Source of the DNA: Achromobacter sp. HZ34
GTDB lineage: Bacteria > Pseudomonadota > Gammaproteobacteria > Burkholderiales > Burkholderiaceae_B
DNA length: 64,000 nucleotides
Assembly: GCF_002209485.1 (NCBI RefSeq)
Contig: NZ_NJIX01000003.1
Coordinates: forward strand, 620,001 to 684,000
Direction of reading: 5' to 3'
Position 1 is the first letter of the stretch. Every line of letters begins with the position of its first letter. This document shows positions 46,028-54,789 of this stretch, one piece after another. The notes under the pieces were generated by a model that ran no database searches, was not told where the DNA came from, and saw nothing but the letters and a program-made list of their open reading frames with translations. The position numbers and the translations under genes are program-made.

Positions 46028-47548
46028 ATGACCGAACTGGAATTCAAAGCGCTGGCCAAGGAAGGCTATAACCGCATCCCCCTGGTGGCGGAGACCTACG
46101 CCGACCTGGACACCCCGCTGGCCATCTACCTGAAACTGGCCCACGCCGGCCCGCAGGGTGGCCGCATGAGCTGCCTGCTGGAATCGGTGGTCGGCGGCGA
46201 ACGTTTCGGCCGCTACTCCTTCATCGGCCTGCCGGCCAGCACGGTGATCCGCGCCACCGGCACGACCACCGAAGTCCTGCACGACGGCAAGGTGATCGAG
46301 ACCCACCAGGGCGATCCGCTCGCTTTCATCGAGCAATACCAGTCCCGTTTCAAAGTGGCGCTGCGCCCGGGCATGCCGCGCTTCGCCGGCGGCCTGGCCG
46401 GCTATTTCGGCTACGACACGGTGCGCCATATCGAGCCGCGCCTGGGCCCGGCGGTCAAGCCCTTCCCGGCCGGCATGGACGAAGGCACGCCCGACATCAT
46501 GCTGCTGCATGTGGACGAACTGGTCATCGTCGACAACCTGGCCGGCCGCATCTACCTGATGGTCTACGCCGATCCCCGCAAGCCCGAAGCGTATGCCCAG
46601 GCCCAGCTGCGTCTGCGTGAACTGCGCGCCAAGCTGCGCAAGCCGGTGGAAATTCCCTACAGCCACGCCAGCATGCAGACCGAGGAAAGGCGCGACTTCA
46701 AGAAGGCGGACTACCTGGCCGCGGTGCTGCGCGCCAAGGAATACATCGCCGCCGGCGACCTGATGCAGGTGCAGGTGGGCCAGGTCATCGCCAAGCCCTT
46801 CCGCGATTCGCCGCTGTCGCTGTATCGCGCGCTGCGGTCCCTGAATCCGTCGCCCTATATGTACTTCTGGAATTTTGGCGATTTCCAGGTCGTGGGCTCT
46901 TCGCCCGAGATCCTGGTGCGGCAGGAACGCGTGATCGAGCAAGGCGCTGAAAAATCGCAGATCACCGTTCGTCCGCTGGCCGGCACGCGCAAGCGCGGCG
47001 GCACGCCCGAGGAAGATGCCGCCCTGGCCGCCGAGTTGCGTGCCGATCCCAAGGAAGTCGCCGAGCACGTGATGCTGATCGACCTGGCGCGCAATGACGT
47101 CGGCCGCGTGGCCGAGGTGGGTTCGGTCAAGGTGACCGACACCATGGCCATCGAGCGTTATTCGCACGTCATGCACCTGGTGTCCAACGTCACGGGCAAT
47201 CTGAATCCCCAGATGACCAGCATGGACGTACTGCGCGCGGCCTTCCCCGCCGGTACGCTGACCGGTGCGCCCAAGGTACGCGCCATGGAACTGATCGACG
47301 AGCTGGAGCCCGTGCGGCGCGGCATCTACGGCGGCGCGGCGGGCTATCTGAGCTATGGCGGTGAAATGGATGTGGCCATCGCCATCCGCACGGGGGTGAT
47401 CAAGAATGGCACGCTGTATGTGCAGGCCGCTGCCGGGATCGTCGCGGATTCCAATCCCGAAGCCGAATGGGCTGAAACGGAAGCCAAGGCGCGTGCGGTT
47501 CTGCGGGCTGCCGAGCAGGTGCAGAACGGGCTGGACGAGCCGGTCTGA
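46028..47548 (+). CDS. trpE: Anthranilate synthase component I
   Basis: This enzyme converts chorismate and ammonia (from TrpG) to anthranilate, the first step of tryptophan synthesis. The 506-residue protein has the chorismate-binding C-terminal half, with FPAGTLTGAPKVRAMELIDE and RRGIYGGAAGYLSYGGEMD-type residues. The N-terminal half has the feedback-binding segment LLESVVGGERFGRYSFIG. It is preceded by a leader and attenuator. The TrpG partner is encoded 12 kb away. Confidence 0.97.
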   Translation: MTELEFKALAKEGYNRIPLVAETYADLDTPLAIYLKLAHAGPQGGRMSCLLESVVGGERFGRYSFIGLPASTVIRATGTTTEVLHDGKVIETHQGDPLAFIEQYQSRFKVALRPGMPRFAGGLAGYFGYDTVRHIEPRLGPAVKPFPAGMDEGTPDIMLLHVDELVIVDNLAGRIYLMVYADPRKPEAYAQAQLRLRELRAKLRKPVEIPYSHASMQTEERRDFKKADYLAAVLRAKEYIAAGDLMQVQVGQVIAKPFRDSPLSLYRALRSLNPSPYMYFWNFGDFQVVGSSPEILVRQERVIEQGAEKSQITVRPLAGTRKRGGTPEEDAALAAELRADPKEVAEHVMLIDLARNDVGRVAEVGSVKVTDTMAIERYSHVMHLVSNVTGNLNPQMTSMDVLRAAFPAGTLTGAPKVRAMELIDELEPVRRGIYGGAAGYLSYGGEMDVAIAIRTGVIKNGTLYVQAAAGIVADSNPEAEWAETEAKARAVLRAAEQVQNGLDEPV

Positions 47549-47587
47549 GTTTGCGGCGCGCATGCGCGCCCTCCCACTATCAAAGTC

Positions 47588-47618
47588 AACGCCTTCCCGA
47601 AGGGAAGGCGTTTTGTTT
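47588..47618 (+). terminator. Rho-independent terminator of trpE
   Basis: Arms AACGCCTTCCC and GGGAAGGCGTT with a GAA loop are followed by TTGTTT. It lies 40 bases past the trpE stop. Confidence 0.92.
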
Positions 47619-47684
47619 GAAGGTAGCGTGGAGCCGGCATGTCATGAAGTCCTGTTTGCGGCGGACGGATTTGCTTCGGCGTGA

Positions 47685-47710
47685 GGAAACTCATCATGGG
47701 TCGCCGTTAC
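47685..47710 (+). promoter_or_regulatory. Possible ECF-type promoter
   Basis: GGAAAC, 14 bases, then CGTTAC. The half-sites resemble an extracytoplasmic-function sigma factor promoter, upstream of the orphan gene at 47785. The spacing is one or two bases shorter than usual and no sigma factor is known, so this is a weak call. Confidence 0.2.
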
Positions 47711-47784
47711 TTACCAGCATAGTTCGGCCTTGAGCATCGCTCATTCACTCCTGGGCCGGCCATCTTTCTGGATAAGAGCACGCC

Positions 47785-49173
47785 ATGCGATCGACCGCCC
47801 TCACTGTGACCTCCCCCACCCATTCGCCGGACTCGGCCAGTATCGAGCGAGAACAGTCCAAACTCGCGAGCAGCCCGGGATTCCTTTCCCTCGTGCCGGC
47901 GATCACGGTCCAGGTCGGGCAGGAAAGGGTGACACTCAATTCCGCGGGACACGATCTGATCCAGTCCCGCAAGAAGGGCAATGCCAAGATCCTCGCCGTG
48001 CAAACCTCTCCCGACCACCGTGCGACCCGCAACCGCACGGATTCAGAGGATGCAGGTTATTGCTCCGATGACGCAAGCCCGCCACCGTCCGCCGCCTCAA
48101 GGGGCTCGGGTTCGTCAGGGTCTTCCATCTGGTACGTCCCGACGCCTCCGACTGTAGCGGCCAAATCCCGAACCATCGCCGAAAAATCCGCAACCCCGGC
48201 GTCCGAAGGCACGTCACATTCCCACATCGGCGGGACTGCGGACGACATCCCGTATATCGACGCGGAGGATGACGTACCGAAGTCCGAGGCCAGCCAGCCT
48301 TCGGCCGAGCATGCAGCGCCGCCACGGCCGCAGCGGCAGCATCTGATTCCCTCAAGGTGGCTGTTCGCGCAGGGCGATGACAACTGGCCGCTCGGTCCCG
48401 CTCCGACCCCTCCTCTGCCCAAGCCCGGCAATCTCGGCGCGCCATCCGTCCAGCCTTCTGCAACGATTGCCGCCATGGTCACAGGGGAGAATTCCAACTT
48501 CGTCTTCAATCCGCGGCCGCCCGAGGAAACGCCATCCCAGCCCTGGTACAGCGGGATCGGCAGTTTCGTCGCGGCGCAGCTGAATCGCCTGCGCGATGGC
48601 TTCAACGCCATGCGTGAGATGATTTTCCCGGCCTCCGCGCAGACGAATCCGCCGGCCGCCGCGAACGATACCTACGCCACCGCCAACAGGTCGATTCCTC
48701 AAACCCCGGAAGAAATCGCGGTGACCACCCTCGATATAGGCTTGAATATAGCGAAGAGCGGCAGGAAGGACGTGCAAAAGGTGGCAGGCATGGACGAGTT
48801 TCGTGGCCTCAAATTCCGCGGATTGACCAGCATGTACGACCTGCTCGACCCTCGGAACAACGCGTTCAAGACCAGGCCAGCCGTCGGCACCACCGCCCCG
48901 AGCGCGCAAGAGCAAAGCAAACCCGCCGCCCAGGAAGCGTTCCGCAACGTGCTCACACAAGCCGAGCAAGATTCGTACTGGGACGCGCAGAAAGTCCTGA
49001 AACCCCTCGGCCATACCCTGGGTAATGGTTCGAGGGCCATCAACGCCCTGGAAGATCCAGCGGACTTCGCCGCGTTCCAGAAGCAGGTCCTGGACGCGTT
49101 CGATATTTCCATCGTCGCGATGGAAAAAGTGAAGGGCGCGCTGTCGCCGGAGACGGAAACAAGCCCCGCCTAA
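47785..49173 (+). CDS. Orphan Ser/Pro-rich protein, possible secreted effector
   Basis: This is a 462-residue protein with no recognised family. The first 250 residues are rich in Ser, Pro, Thr and Ala, with short acidic runs and no signal peptide or membrane helix. The C-terminal 200 residues look helical, with EEIAVTTLDIGLNIAKSGRK and EDPADFAAFQKQVLDAF. This mix of a disordered start and a helical end is what type III secreted effectors often show, but nothing here proves secretion. Codon use is less biased than in the neighbours (ATA codons near 48733). Its end overlaps the convergent AbrB-type gene by 4 bases. Confidence 0.85.
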   Translation: MRSTALTVTSPTHSPDSASIEREQSKLASSPGFLSLVPAITVQVGQERVTLNSAGHDLIQSRKKGNAKILAVQTSPDHRATRNRTDSEDAGYCSDDASPPPSAASRGSGSSGSSIWYVPTPPTVAAKSRTIAEKSATPASEGTSHSHIGGTADDIPYIDAEDDVPKSEASQPSAEHAAPPRPQRQHLIPSRWLFAQGDDNWPLGPAPTPPLPKPGNLGAPSVQPSATIAAMVTGENSNFVFNPRPPEETPSQPWYSGIGSFVAAQLNRLRDGFNAMREMIFPASAQTNPPAAANDTYATANRSIPQTPEEIAVTTLDIGLNIAKSGRKDVQKVAGMDEFRGLKFRGLTSMYDLLDPRNNAFKTRPAVGTTAPSAQEQSKPAAQEAFRNVLTQAEQDSYWDAQKVLKPLGHTLGNGSRAINALEDPADFAAFQKQVLDAFDISIVAMEKVKGALSPETETSPA

Positions 49174-50276
49174 ACCCCTTCCAACGCCCGCCCGCGCGTC
49201 ACCCGACCGGCGATGAAGCGGGCGATGGCAGGCCCCGTCATCACCACCAGCACGAAGCGCAAGGTCTGCATCGCCAGCACGAAGGACATGTCCACGTCGT
49301 GGCTGGTGGCGGCGATGATGGCAACCGAGTCGGCGCCGCCCGGGCTGGTGGCCAGGTAGGCCGTCAAGGGATCGATCCCCGCCAGCTTCACCAAGGCCAC
49401 GGCGAACAGCCCGCAGATACCGATCAACGCAAACGTCGAGACCAGCACCTTGGGTAGCGCCCGCCACGCCACCGCCAGGATGGGACGCGTGAAGCGCAGC
49501 CCGATATTCCAGCCGACTGCCGCATAGGCCATCGCCAGCAACCAGGGCGGCAGCTCCAGCGTCATGCCCTCGATCAGATGCAGGGCAATGCCGATGCCCA
49601 TGGGCAGCAGCAAGGCGCCCGCCGGAATCCGCAGCGCATTTCCCAGCCACGAACCGCCCAGCGCCAGCACCATCGTCACCAGAAAGGCCCACGGCGACAC
49701 CGGCGGAAACCAATCGATCGCCACGGGCGGCGCGGCCTCCGGTACCCCGCTCTCCACGAACAGATGCGCCACCAGCGACGCCACCACGGCCACACACACC
49801 ACGCGCAGGTATTGCATGAAGGCGACCAGGCGGGTGTCGGCGCCATAGGATGCCGCCATCAGCGTCATCGCGGCCGCCGCGCCGGGCGATGCGCCCCACA
49901 CGGCCGTGGTCCCCGGAAACACGCGCCAGCGCGCCAGCACATAACCCAGCCCGTTGGCCGCGATGGTGACCGCGGCCACGCCGCCGAAGAACAAGGGCCA
50001 CTTATCGGCCACCGTGCCCACCACCGAAGGCGGGATGCCTCGCGCGATCATGCAGCCGATCAGGCCTTGCGCGGCGATGAACAAGGGACTGGACAGCCGC
50101 ACCTGCATGCCCGCCACCATGGCCAGCACGGCCGCCAGCATGGGGCCGAGCATCAGGCCCGCGGGCAGGCCGGCATGATGCAGCAGTGCGGCCAGCAAGG
50201 CGGACACCGCGATGAGCAAGGACCAGGTACGCAGACGGGGCAGCAGGACGCGGGGAAAGGACATGACGCTGCTCAT
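49170..50276 (-). CDS. AbrB-family membrane protein (PF05145)
   Basis: The 368-residue membrane protein with about 10 segments belongs to the family first named from ammonia monooxygenase/AbrB-like proteins. Typical segments are GLPAGLMLGPMLAAVLAMV, WGASPGAAAAMTLMAASYG and TSPGGADSVAIIAATSHDVD. Its duplicated halves each contain a PGG or PGA motif. Its role is probably transport or regulation, and it is not characterised. It starts at 50276, overlapping the MarR stop by 4 bases, and is probably controlled by that gene. Confidence 0.9.
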   Translation of the reverse strand: MSSVMSFPRVLLPRLRTWSLLIAVSALLAALLHHAGLPAGLMLGPMLAAVLAMVAGMQVRLSSPLFIAAQGLIGCMIARGIPPSVVGTVADKWPLFFGGVAAVTIAANGLGYVLARWRVFPGTTAVWGASPGAAAAMTLMAASYGADTRLVAFMQYLRVVCVAVVASLVAHLFVESGVPEAAPPVAIDWFPPVSPWAFLVTMVLALGGSWLGNALRIPAGALLLPMGIGIALHLIEGMTLELPPWLLAMAYAAVGWNIGLRFTRPILAVAWRALPKVLVSTFALIGICGLFAVALVKLAGIDPLTAYLATSPGGADSVAIIAATSHDVDMSFVLAMQTLRFVLVVMTGPAIARFIAGRVTRGRALEGV

Positions 50277-50725
50277 ACCTGTGCCAGCCTTTCCAGCAGG
50301 CGCACCGCCTGCGCCAGCGTCTTGCGCTCGGCCGGATCCAGGCGCGTATGGATGGCGCCGGAAAGCCAGTCTTCGCGCGCCGCGCGATGCGCCTTGAACC
50401 AGGCCTGGCCCTTGGGCGTCATCGACCACAAAGTCTGGCGGCCGTCGTCAGGGTCCGGCACACCGTTGATGTAGCCCGCCTCGTGCAGCGACGCCACCAG
50501 GGCGCCCATCGATTGGGGCTTGACCCCTTCCGCGCGCGCCAGCGTGGTGACTGTGGCGCAGGCCAGACGCTCCAGCTGCGCCAGCGCCGTGACCTGCGGC
50601 CATGTCAGCGCGGCCGTCGGCGTTTCATCACGCAGGCGCCGACGCAAACGGCTGATGGACGCACGCAGGTCCGCCGCGATGCGCAGCGTTTCCTGGGTGC
50701 CCGAACGGGCGCGTGGGGTGGTCAT
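50273..50725 (-). CDS. MarR family regulator
   Basis: The 150-residue winged-helix regulator has the DNA-binding part TTLARAEGVKPQSMGALVASLHEAGYI and wing GVPDPDDGRQTLWSM, flanked by dimerisation helices. It forms a two-gene unit with the AbrB-family gene (ATGA overlap). An inverted repeat TGAAG-5-CTTCA at 50830-50844, about 100 bases upstream, could be its operator. Confidence 0.92.
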   Translation of the reverse strand: MTTPRARSGTQETLRIAADLRASISRLRRRLRDETPTAALTWPQVTALAQLERLACATVTTLARAEGVKPQSMGALVASLHEAGYINGVPDPDDGRQTLWSMTPKGQAWFKAHRAAREDWLSGAIHTRLDPAERKTLAQAVRLLERLAQV

Positions 50726-51233
50726 GGAGTTACCTTCGAAACCGACGTCCGGGAGGGGCCGTCAGGCAAGGGACGCGCGCCGGGATCTGTCAGCAACACC
50801 ATCGGGGCGTGGTTCGATGCGGGAATATATGAAGTTTACCTTCAAAGTTTGCCTGAATAAAAGCGCCCTCGCACCGATGTGCCGCGCAGGCCGCCCTGGG
50901 GCTGCACGATAGTGGGGCAGCCACTGCGCCAGGGCTCGGCACCGCGCCACCATTGCGCACCTGAATGGTGTCCGAAGCCGTTCATGGCCCCGCGCCGAGG
51001 GCCGTAGCGGTGCCAAATCCAATGCGCCGCACCACGACGATGCATCCAGAAAATTTTTCAGCACCGTCGCAAATACATTCACCTACAACTAATTGCTGAC
51101 ATTAACCGGCGAGTTTGCCTACGCTGATACCTCTTATTCGCCAGGCCGGGCGCCTTCATGACAGCGCTGCAATACATGGCAGGGTGACCCGGCGTATCAT
51201 GCGCCCTCGCTGTCCGAGTCGTAGCCACACTGC
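50726..51233. other. Intergenic region upstream of marR and the quinone-oxidoreductase gene
   Basis: This 508-base stretch between divergent genes has no gene. It contains the candidate MarR operator TGAAG-5-CTTCA (50830-50844), followed by AAAGTTTGCC, which resembles the AAGTTTACC inside it. No other strong element was seen. Confidence 0.4.
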
Positions 51234-52184
51234 ATGAAAGCCATTCTCTCCACCGACCAAGGCGCTGTCCTGCGGGATGTCGGTCTGCCTATTCCCCAAC
51301 CTAACGAGATCCTGGTGCGCGTGCGCGCGGCCGGATTGAACCGCATCGACCTGGCCACGCTGGCTGCGCAGAACGAGAGCGTGCTGGGCATGGAATGGGC
51401 CGGCGAAATCGTCGATGTCGGCTCGCGGGTCACGGAACGCAAGGTCGGCGAGCGCGTCATGTGCACCGGCCCCGGCGCCTTCGCGGAATACGCGGTGACC
51501 GATTGGGGCCGCTCCATGCCTATCCCTTCCGCCGATGTGTCCTTCGAGGAAGGGGCCACGTTGATGCTGGCGCTGCAGACCATGCACGATGCCCTGGTAA
51601 CGCGCGCCCAGCTCAAGCGCGGCGAATCGGTACTGATCCATGGCGCCAGTTCCGGCGTCGGCCTGATGGCCATGCAGATCGCCAGGTATCTGGGGGCCGC
51701 GCAGGTCATCGGTACGTCCACCAATGCCGCGCGCCGGGCCCGCCTGCACGAGTTCGGCGCCGACGTCGCGCTGGACCCCAAGGATGAAGACTGGACCGAC
51801 CAGGCCGTGGCCCATACCCACGGCAAGGGCGCGGACGTCATCATCGACCAGATTTCCGGCCCGGATTTCCAGCGCACCATGCAGGCTGCTGCCATTCTTG
51901 GCCGCATCGTCAACGTCGGCCGCCTGGGCGGCGGCCAAGGCCAGGTGGACTTCAACCTGCATGCCCTGCGCCGCATCACTTATACCGGTGTGACGTTTCG
52001 TACGCGCACGGTCGAGGAAGTGCGCGCCATCACGGCCGCGATGCAGGCCGACCTGGGCAAGGCGGTTGCGGATGGCACATTGCGCCTGCCCATCGACAGT
52101 GTGTTTCCGCTGGAGCAGGCGGCCGAGGCGCTGGAACGCATGGCGACCAATGCCCACCTGGGCAAGATCGTCCTGAAGATCTGA
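51234..52184 (+). CDS. Zinc-independent quinone oxidoreductase-like dehydrogenase
   Basis: This medium-chain dehydrogenase/reductase of the NADPH:quinone oxidoreductase type has 316 residues. The GroES-like N-terminal domain has AAGLNRIDLATLA and EWAGEIVDVGSRV. The nucleotide-binding domain has LIHGASSGVGLMAMQIARYLGA, given in parts. The structural zinc cysteines of alcohol dehydrogenases are absent, as in quinone reductases. The substrate is unknown. The ATG at 51234 opens the unit that faces gnd. Confidence 0.9.
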   Translation: MKAILSTDQGAVLRDVGLPIPQPNEILVRVRAAGLNRIDLATLAAQNESVLGMEWAGEIVDVGSRVTERKVGERVMCTGPGAFAEYAVTDWGRSMPIPSADVSFEEGATLMLALQTMHDALVTRAQLKRGESVLIHGASSGVGLMAMQIARYLGAAQVIGTSTNAARRARLHEFGADVALDPKDEDWTDQAVAHTHGKGADVIIDQISGPDFQRTMQAAAILGRIVNVGRLGGGQGQVDFNLHALRRITYTGVTFRTRTVEEVRAITAAMQADLGKAVADGTLRLPIDSVFPLEQAAEALERMATNAHLGKIVLKI

Positions 52185-52281
52185 CAGGCGGGCGTCAGAT
52201 TCGCCAGCGCGATAAAGTAGCGGGCATATCGCCGTGCGGGGCCGACGCCCGCGCCGGCTTCTGCCATGGAAGGAAAAGAAG

Positions 52282-53259
52282 ATGCATATAGGATTGATCG
52301 GTTTGGGTCGCATGGGCGCCAACATTGCCCGCCGTCTGCTGCGCGGCGGCCATGCCGTGACCGGTTATGACCGCGCCGCGGCCGCCGTCACCGCCTTGAG
52401 CGCCGATGGCGGCGGCGCCGCGGCCAGCGTCGCGGCCCTGGTGCAGGCGCTGCCCGCGCCGCGCGCCGTGTGGGTCATGCTGCCCGCCGGCGCCATCACG
52501 GAGGCCACGATCCAGGAACTGGCCGGACTGCTGCAGCCCGGTGACATCATCATCGATGGCGGCAACACCATGTACAAGGACGACATGCGGCGCGCCCGCG
52601 AGTTGGCCACGCGCGGCATCGAATATGTCGACGTCGGTACGTCCGGTGGTGTCTGGGGCCTGGAACGCGGCTACTGCATGATGATAGGCGGCGAGAAGAA
52701 GGTGGTGGATCATCTGGATCCCATCTTCGCCTGCCTGGCGCCGGGACTGGGCGACATCGCCCGCACGCCGGGACGCGAGGGCAGCGATCCGCGTGCCGAG
52801 CAAGGCTATATCCACGCCGGCCCTGCCGGCGCCGGGCACTACGTGAAGATGGTGCACAACGGTATCGAATACGGTTTGATGCAGGCCTATGCGGAAGGCT
52901 TCGACCTGCTCCGGTCCAAGGGATCGGACAGCACGCCTGAAGACCAGCGCCTGCCTGTCAACGTGGCCGACGTCGCGGAAGTCTGGCGCCGCGGCAGCGT
53001 GGTGTCGTCCTGGCTGCTCGACCTGACGGCCATCGCGCTGGCGCGCGACGCCGAATTGAGCACGTTCTCCGGCGAGGTGGCCGACAGTGGCGAAGGCCGC
53101 TGGACCATCGATGCCGCCGTGGAACAGGCGGTACCGGTGCCGGTATTGGCCGGCGCCCTGTTTGCGCGTTTCCGTTCACGCCAGGAACATACGTATGCGG
53201 ACAAGATCCTGTCCGCCATGCGTTTTGGTTTTGGCGGTCACGTCGAGAAGAAGGACTGA
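52282..53259 (+). CDS. gnd: 6-phosphogluconate dehydrogenase, decarboxylating (short form)
   Basis: This enzyme oxidises 6-phosphogluconate to ribulose 5-phosphate. The 325-residue protein is the short, NAD-preferring type. It has [47 protein letters not shown] and the catalytic [17 protein letters not shown]. The tail [19 protein letters not shown] belongs to the short family. The start MHIGLIGLG follows an A/G-rich GAAGGAAAAGAAG leader. It is followed by pgl, so the two oxidative pentose phosphate steps are together. No zwf is in the window. Confidence 0.93.
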   Translation: MHIGLIGLGRMGANIARRLLRGGHAVTGYDRAAAAVTALSADGGGAAASVAALVQALPAPRAVWVMLPAGAITEATIQELAGLLQPGDIIIDGGNTMYKDDMRRARELATRGIEYVDVGTSGGVWGLERGYCMMIGGEKKVVDHLDPIFACLAPGLGDIARTPGREGSDPRAEQGYIHAGPAGAGHYVKMVHNGIEYGLMQAYAEGFDLLRSKGSDSTPEDQRLPVNVADVAEVWRRGSVVSSWLLDLTAIALARDAELSTFSGEVADSGEGRWTIDAAVEQAVPVPVLAGALFARFRSRQEHTYADKILSAMRFGFGGHVEKKD

Positions 53260-53316
53260 GCCCCCCTGGCCCCAACCCTCTGGACCTGTGCATAGGCCCT
53301 TAACCTGGAGCAAGCC

Positions 53317-54060
53317 ATGACCGGATCTACCCATACTCCCGCCGCCAGCGGCACCTTGCAAGTTTTCGCCACGCCTGCCGAACTGGTCGAAGGCGCAGCC
53401 AAATGGCTGGTCGAACATATCGAGGCCAGCGAGGATCGTTATGCGCTGGCGCTGTCTGGCGGGTCCACGCCCAAGCCTTTGTATGAACGGCTGGCCCGTC
53501 CGGACCTGGCGCGTCGCATCGATTGGAAGCGGGTACATCTGTTCTGGGGCGACGAACGCTTCGTGCCCCACGACCATCCGGACAGCAACTACCGCATGGC
53601 GAAACTGGCGTTGATCGATCATGTGCCCATCCCGGCCGGTAACGTGCATCCGGTGCCCACTGACGGCACGCCGGAAGCGGCCGCCCAGCGTTATGCGCAG
53701 ACGCTGCGGGATTTCTACGGCGCGGAGCGTCTGGACGTCAACCGGCCTCTGTTCGATCTGAATCTGCTGGGGATAGGCGATGACGGCCACACGGCCTCGC
53801 TGTTTCCTGGAGCGCCGCAGTTGCTGGAAGAGAAGGAATGGGCGGTGGCGGTGGTCGGACAGAAGCCGGAGCCGCGCATCACGCTGACATATCCCGTGCT
53901 GGATAGCGCGGATACCGTCATGTTCCTGGCTCAGGGACAGGCCAAACGGGAGCCGGTCGCGCGGGCCCGCCGCCATGATCCGCGCACGCCGGCGGGGCTG
54001 GTGGCGCCGCGCGGGGATCTGCTCTGGTTCCTCGACAAGGCCGCGGCGCCGGCGCAGTGA
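53317..54060 (+). CDS. pgl: 6-phosphogluconolactonase
   Basis: This enzyme hydrolyses 6-phosphogluconolactone to 6-phosphogluconate, the substrate of Gnd. The 247-residue protein has LSGGSTPKPLYERLA, the DevB-type LFWGDERFVPHDHPDSNYRM, given in parts, and IGDDGHTASLFPG. GGAG lies 6 bases upstream of the ATG. It is 57 bases after gnd and probably co-transcribed with it. Confidence 0.95.
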   Translation: MTGSTHTPAASGTLQVFATPAELVEGAAKWLVEHIEASEDRYALALSGGSTPKPLYERLARPDLARRIDWKRVHLFWGDERFVPHDHPDSNYRMAKLALIDHVPIPAGNVHPVPTDGTPEAAAQRYAQTLRDFYGAERLDVNRPLFDLNLLGIGDDGHTASLFPGAPQLLEEKEWAVAVVGQKPEPRITLTYPVLDSADTVMFLAQGQAKREPVARARRHDPRTPAGLVAPRGDLLWFLDKAAAPAQ

Positions 54061-54159
54061 TGCATGCTGTGGCGTGTGCCGCGGCCGCTTGATTACGCGT
54101 TCACAGTCATGCGCCAACGGGGGCGCGGCGTGGCTATCGCCGCATGCCGTGCGCGTCCA

Positions 54160-54756
54160 TCAGCCCGCGTCGTCCAGCTTGTAGCGTTCGCGCAGGGACT
54201 GGCGCGAAACGTCCAGGATGGCGGCGCGGTCCGCGTCTTCCACGAGACGGGCACTGACCAGCGCGCCCAGCAACTCGGACTGGATGGAGCGGGCCGCGCG
54301 CGTGGCGTCGGCCGCGTCCATGCCCATGCCGGTCAACAAGCCCGCGATGCGCTCCTGGCGCCGGGCCATGCCGCGCGCGAAGGCTTGCCTGGCTTCGGCG
54401 TCCAGCCGTGGCACTTCGGATCCCAAGGCCGCGATGGGGCAGCCGGCATTGCGCGTCTCGCAGTGCACGCCCGATAGATAGCTGTCGACATATGCCGCCA
54501 GCGCTGCGCGCGGCGGCTTGTCCCGCATCACCTCGTCGAGCCGCGCCGTCATTTCGTCGAACATGAATTCGATGCTTTGCGCGATCAGCGCGCTCTTGGA
54601 CGGGAAATGCGCATAGAAGCCGCCGTGGGTCAGCCCTGCCTCGCCCATGACCGCCGCAACACTGACGCCGTTGGGCCCCTGCTCACGAATGGCCCGCGCG
54701 GCCGCCGCCAGCACCTTGCGGCGGCTTTCCTCTTTATGTTCCGGGCGATAGCGCAT
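54160..54756 (-). CDS. TetR family regulator
   Basis: The 198-residue regulator has an N-terminal helix-turn-helix, VSVAAVMGEAGLTHGGFYAHF, given in parts, and a helical ligand-binding domain. It lies 33 bases downstream of the efflux channel gene on the same strand, so it is probably co-transcribed with the emrAB-type genes it is likely to repress. A candidate operator lies at 59197-59235. Confidence 0.92.
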   Translation of the reverse strand: MRYRPEHKEESRRKVLAAAARAIREQGPNGVSVAAVMGEAGLTHGGFYAHFPSKSALIAQSIEFMFDEMTARLDEVMRDKPPRAALAAYVDSYLSGVHCETRNAGCPIAALGSEVPRLDAEARQAFARGMARRQERIAGLLTGMGMDAADATRAARSIQSELLGALVSARLVEDADRAAILDVSRQSLRERYKLDDAG

Positions 54757-54789
54757 GGTTCTGGCCTCAATGAGATGACACGCAACTTA

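Noticed and set aside
45989-47563. 524-codon minus-strand frame over trpE
   Set aside because: It is antisense to a conserved gene and shows no family motif.
48352-50001. 549-codon minus-strand frame spanning the orphan gene and the AbrB-type gene
   Set aside because: It is out of frame with the AbrB-family protein, Gly/Arg-rich, and has no ribosome site or domain.
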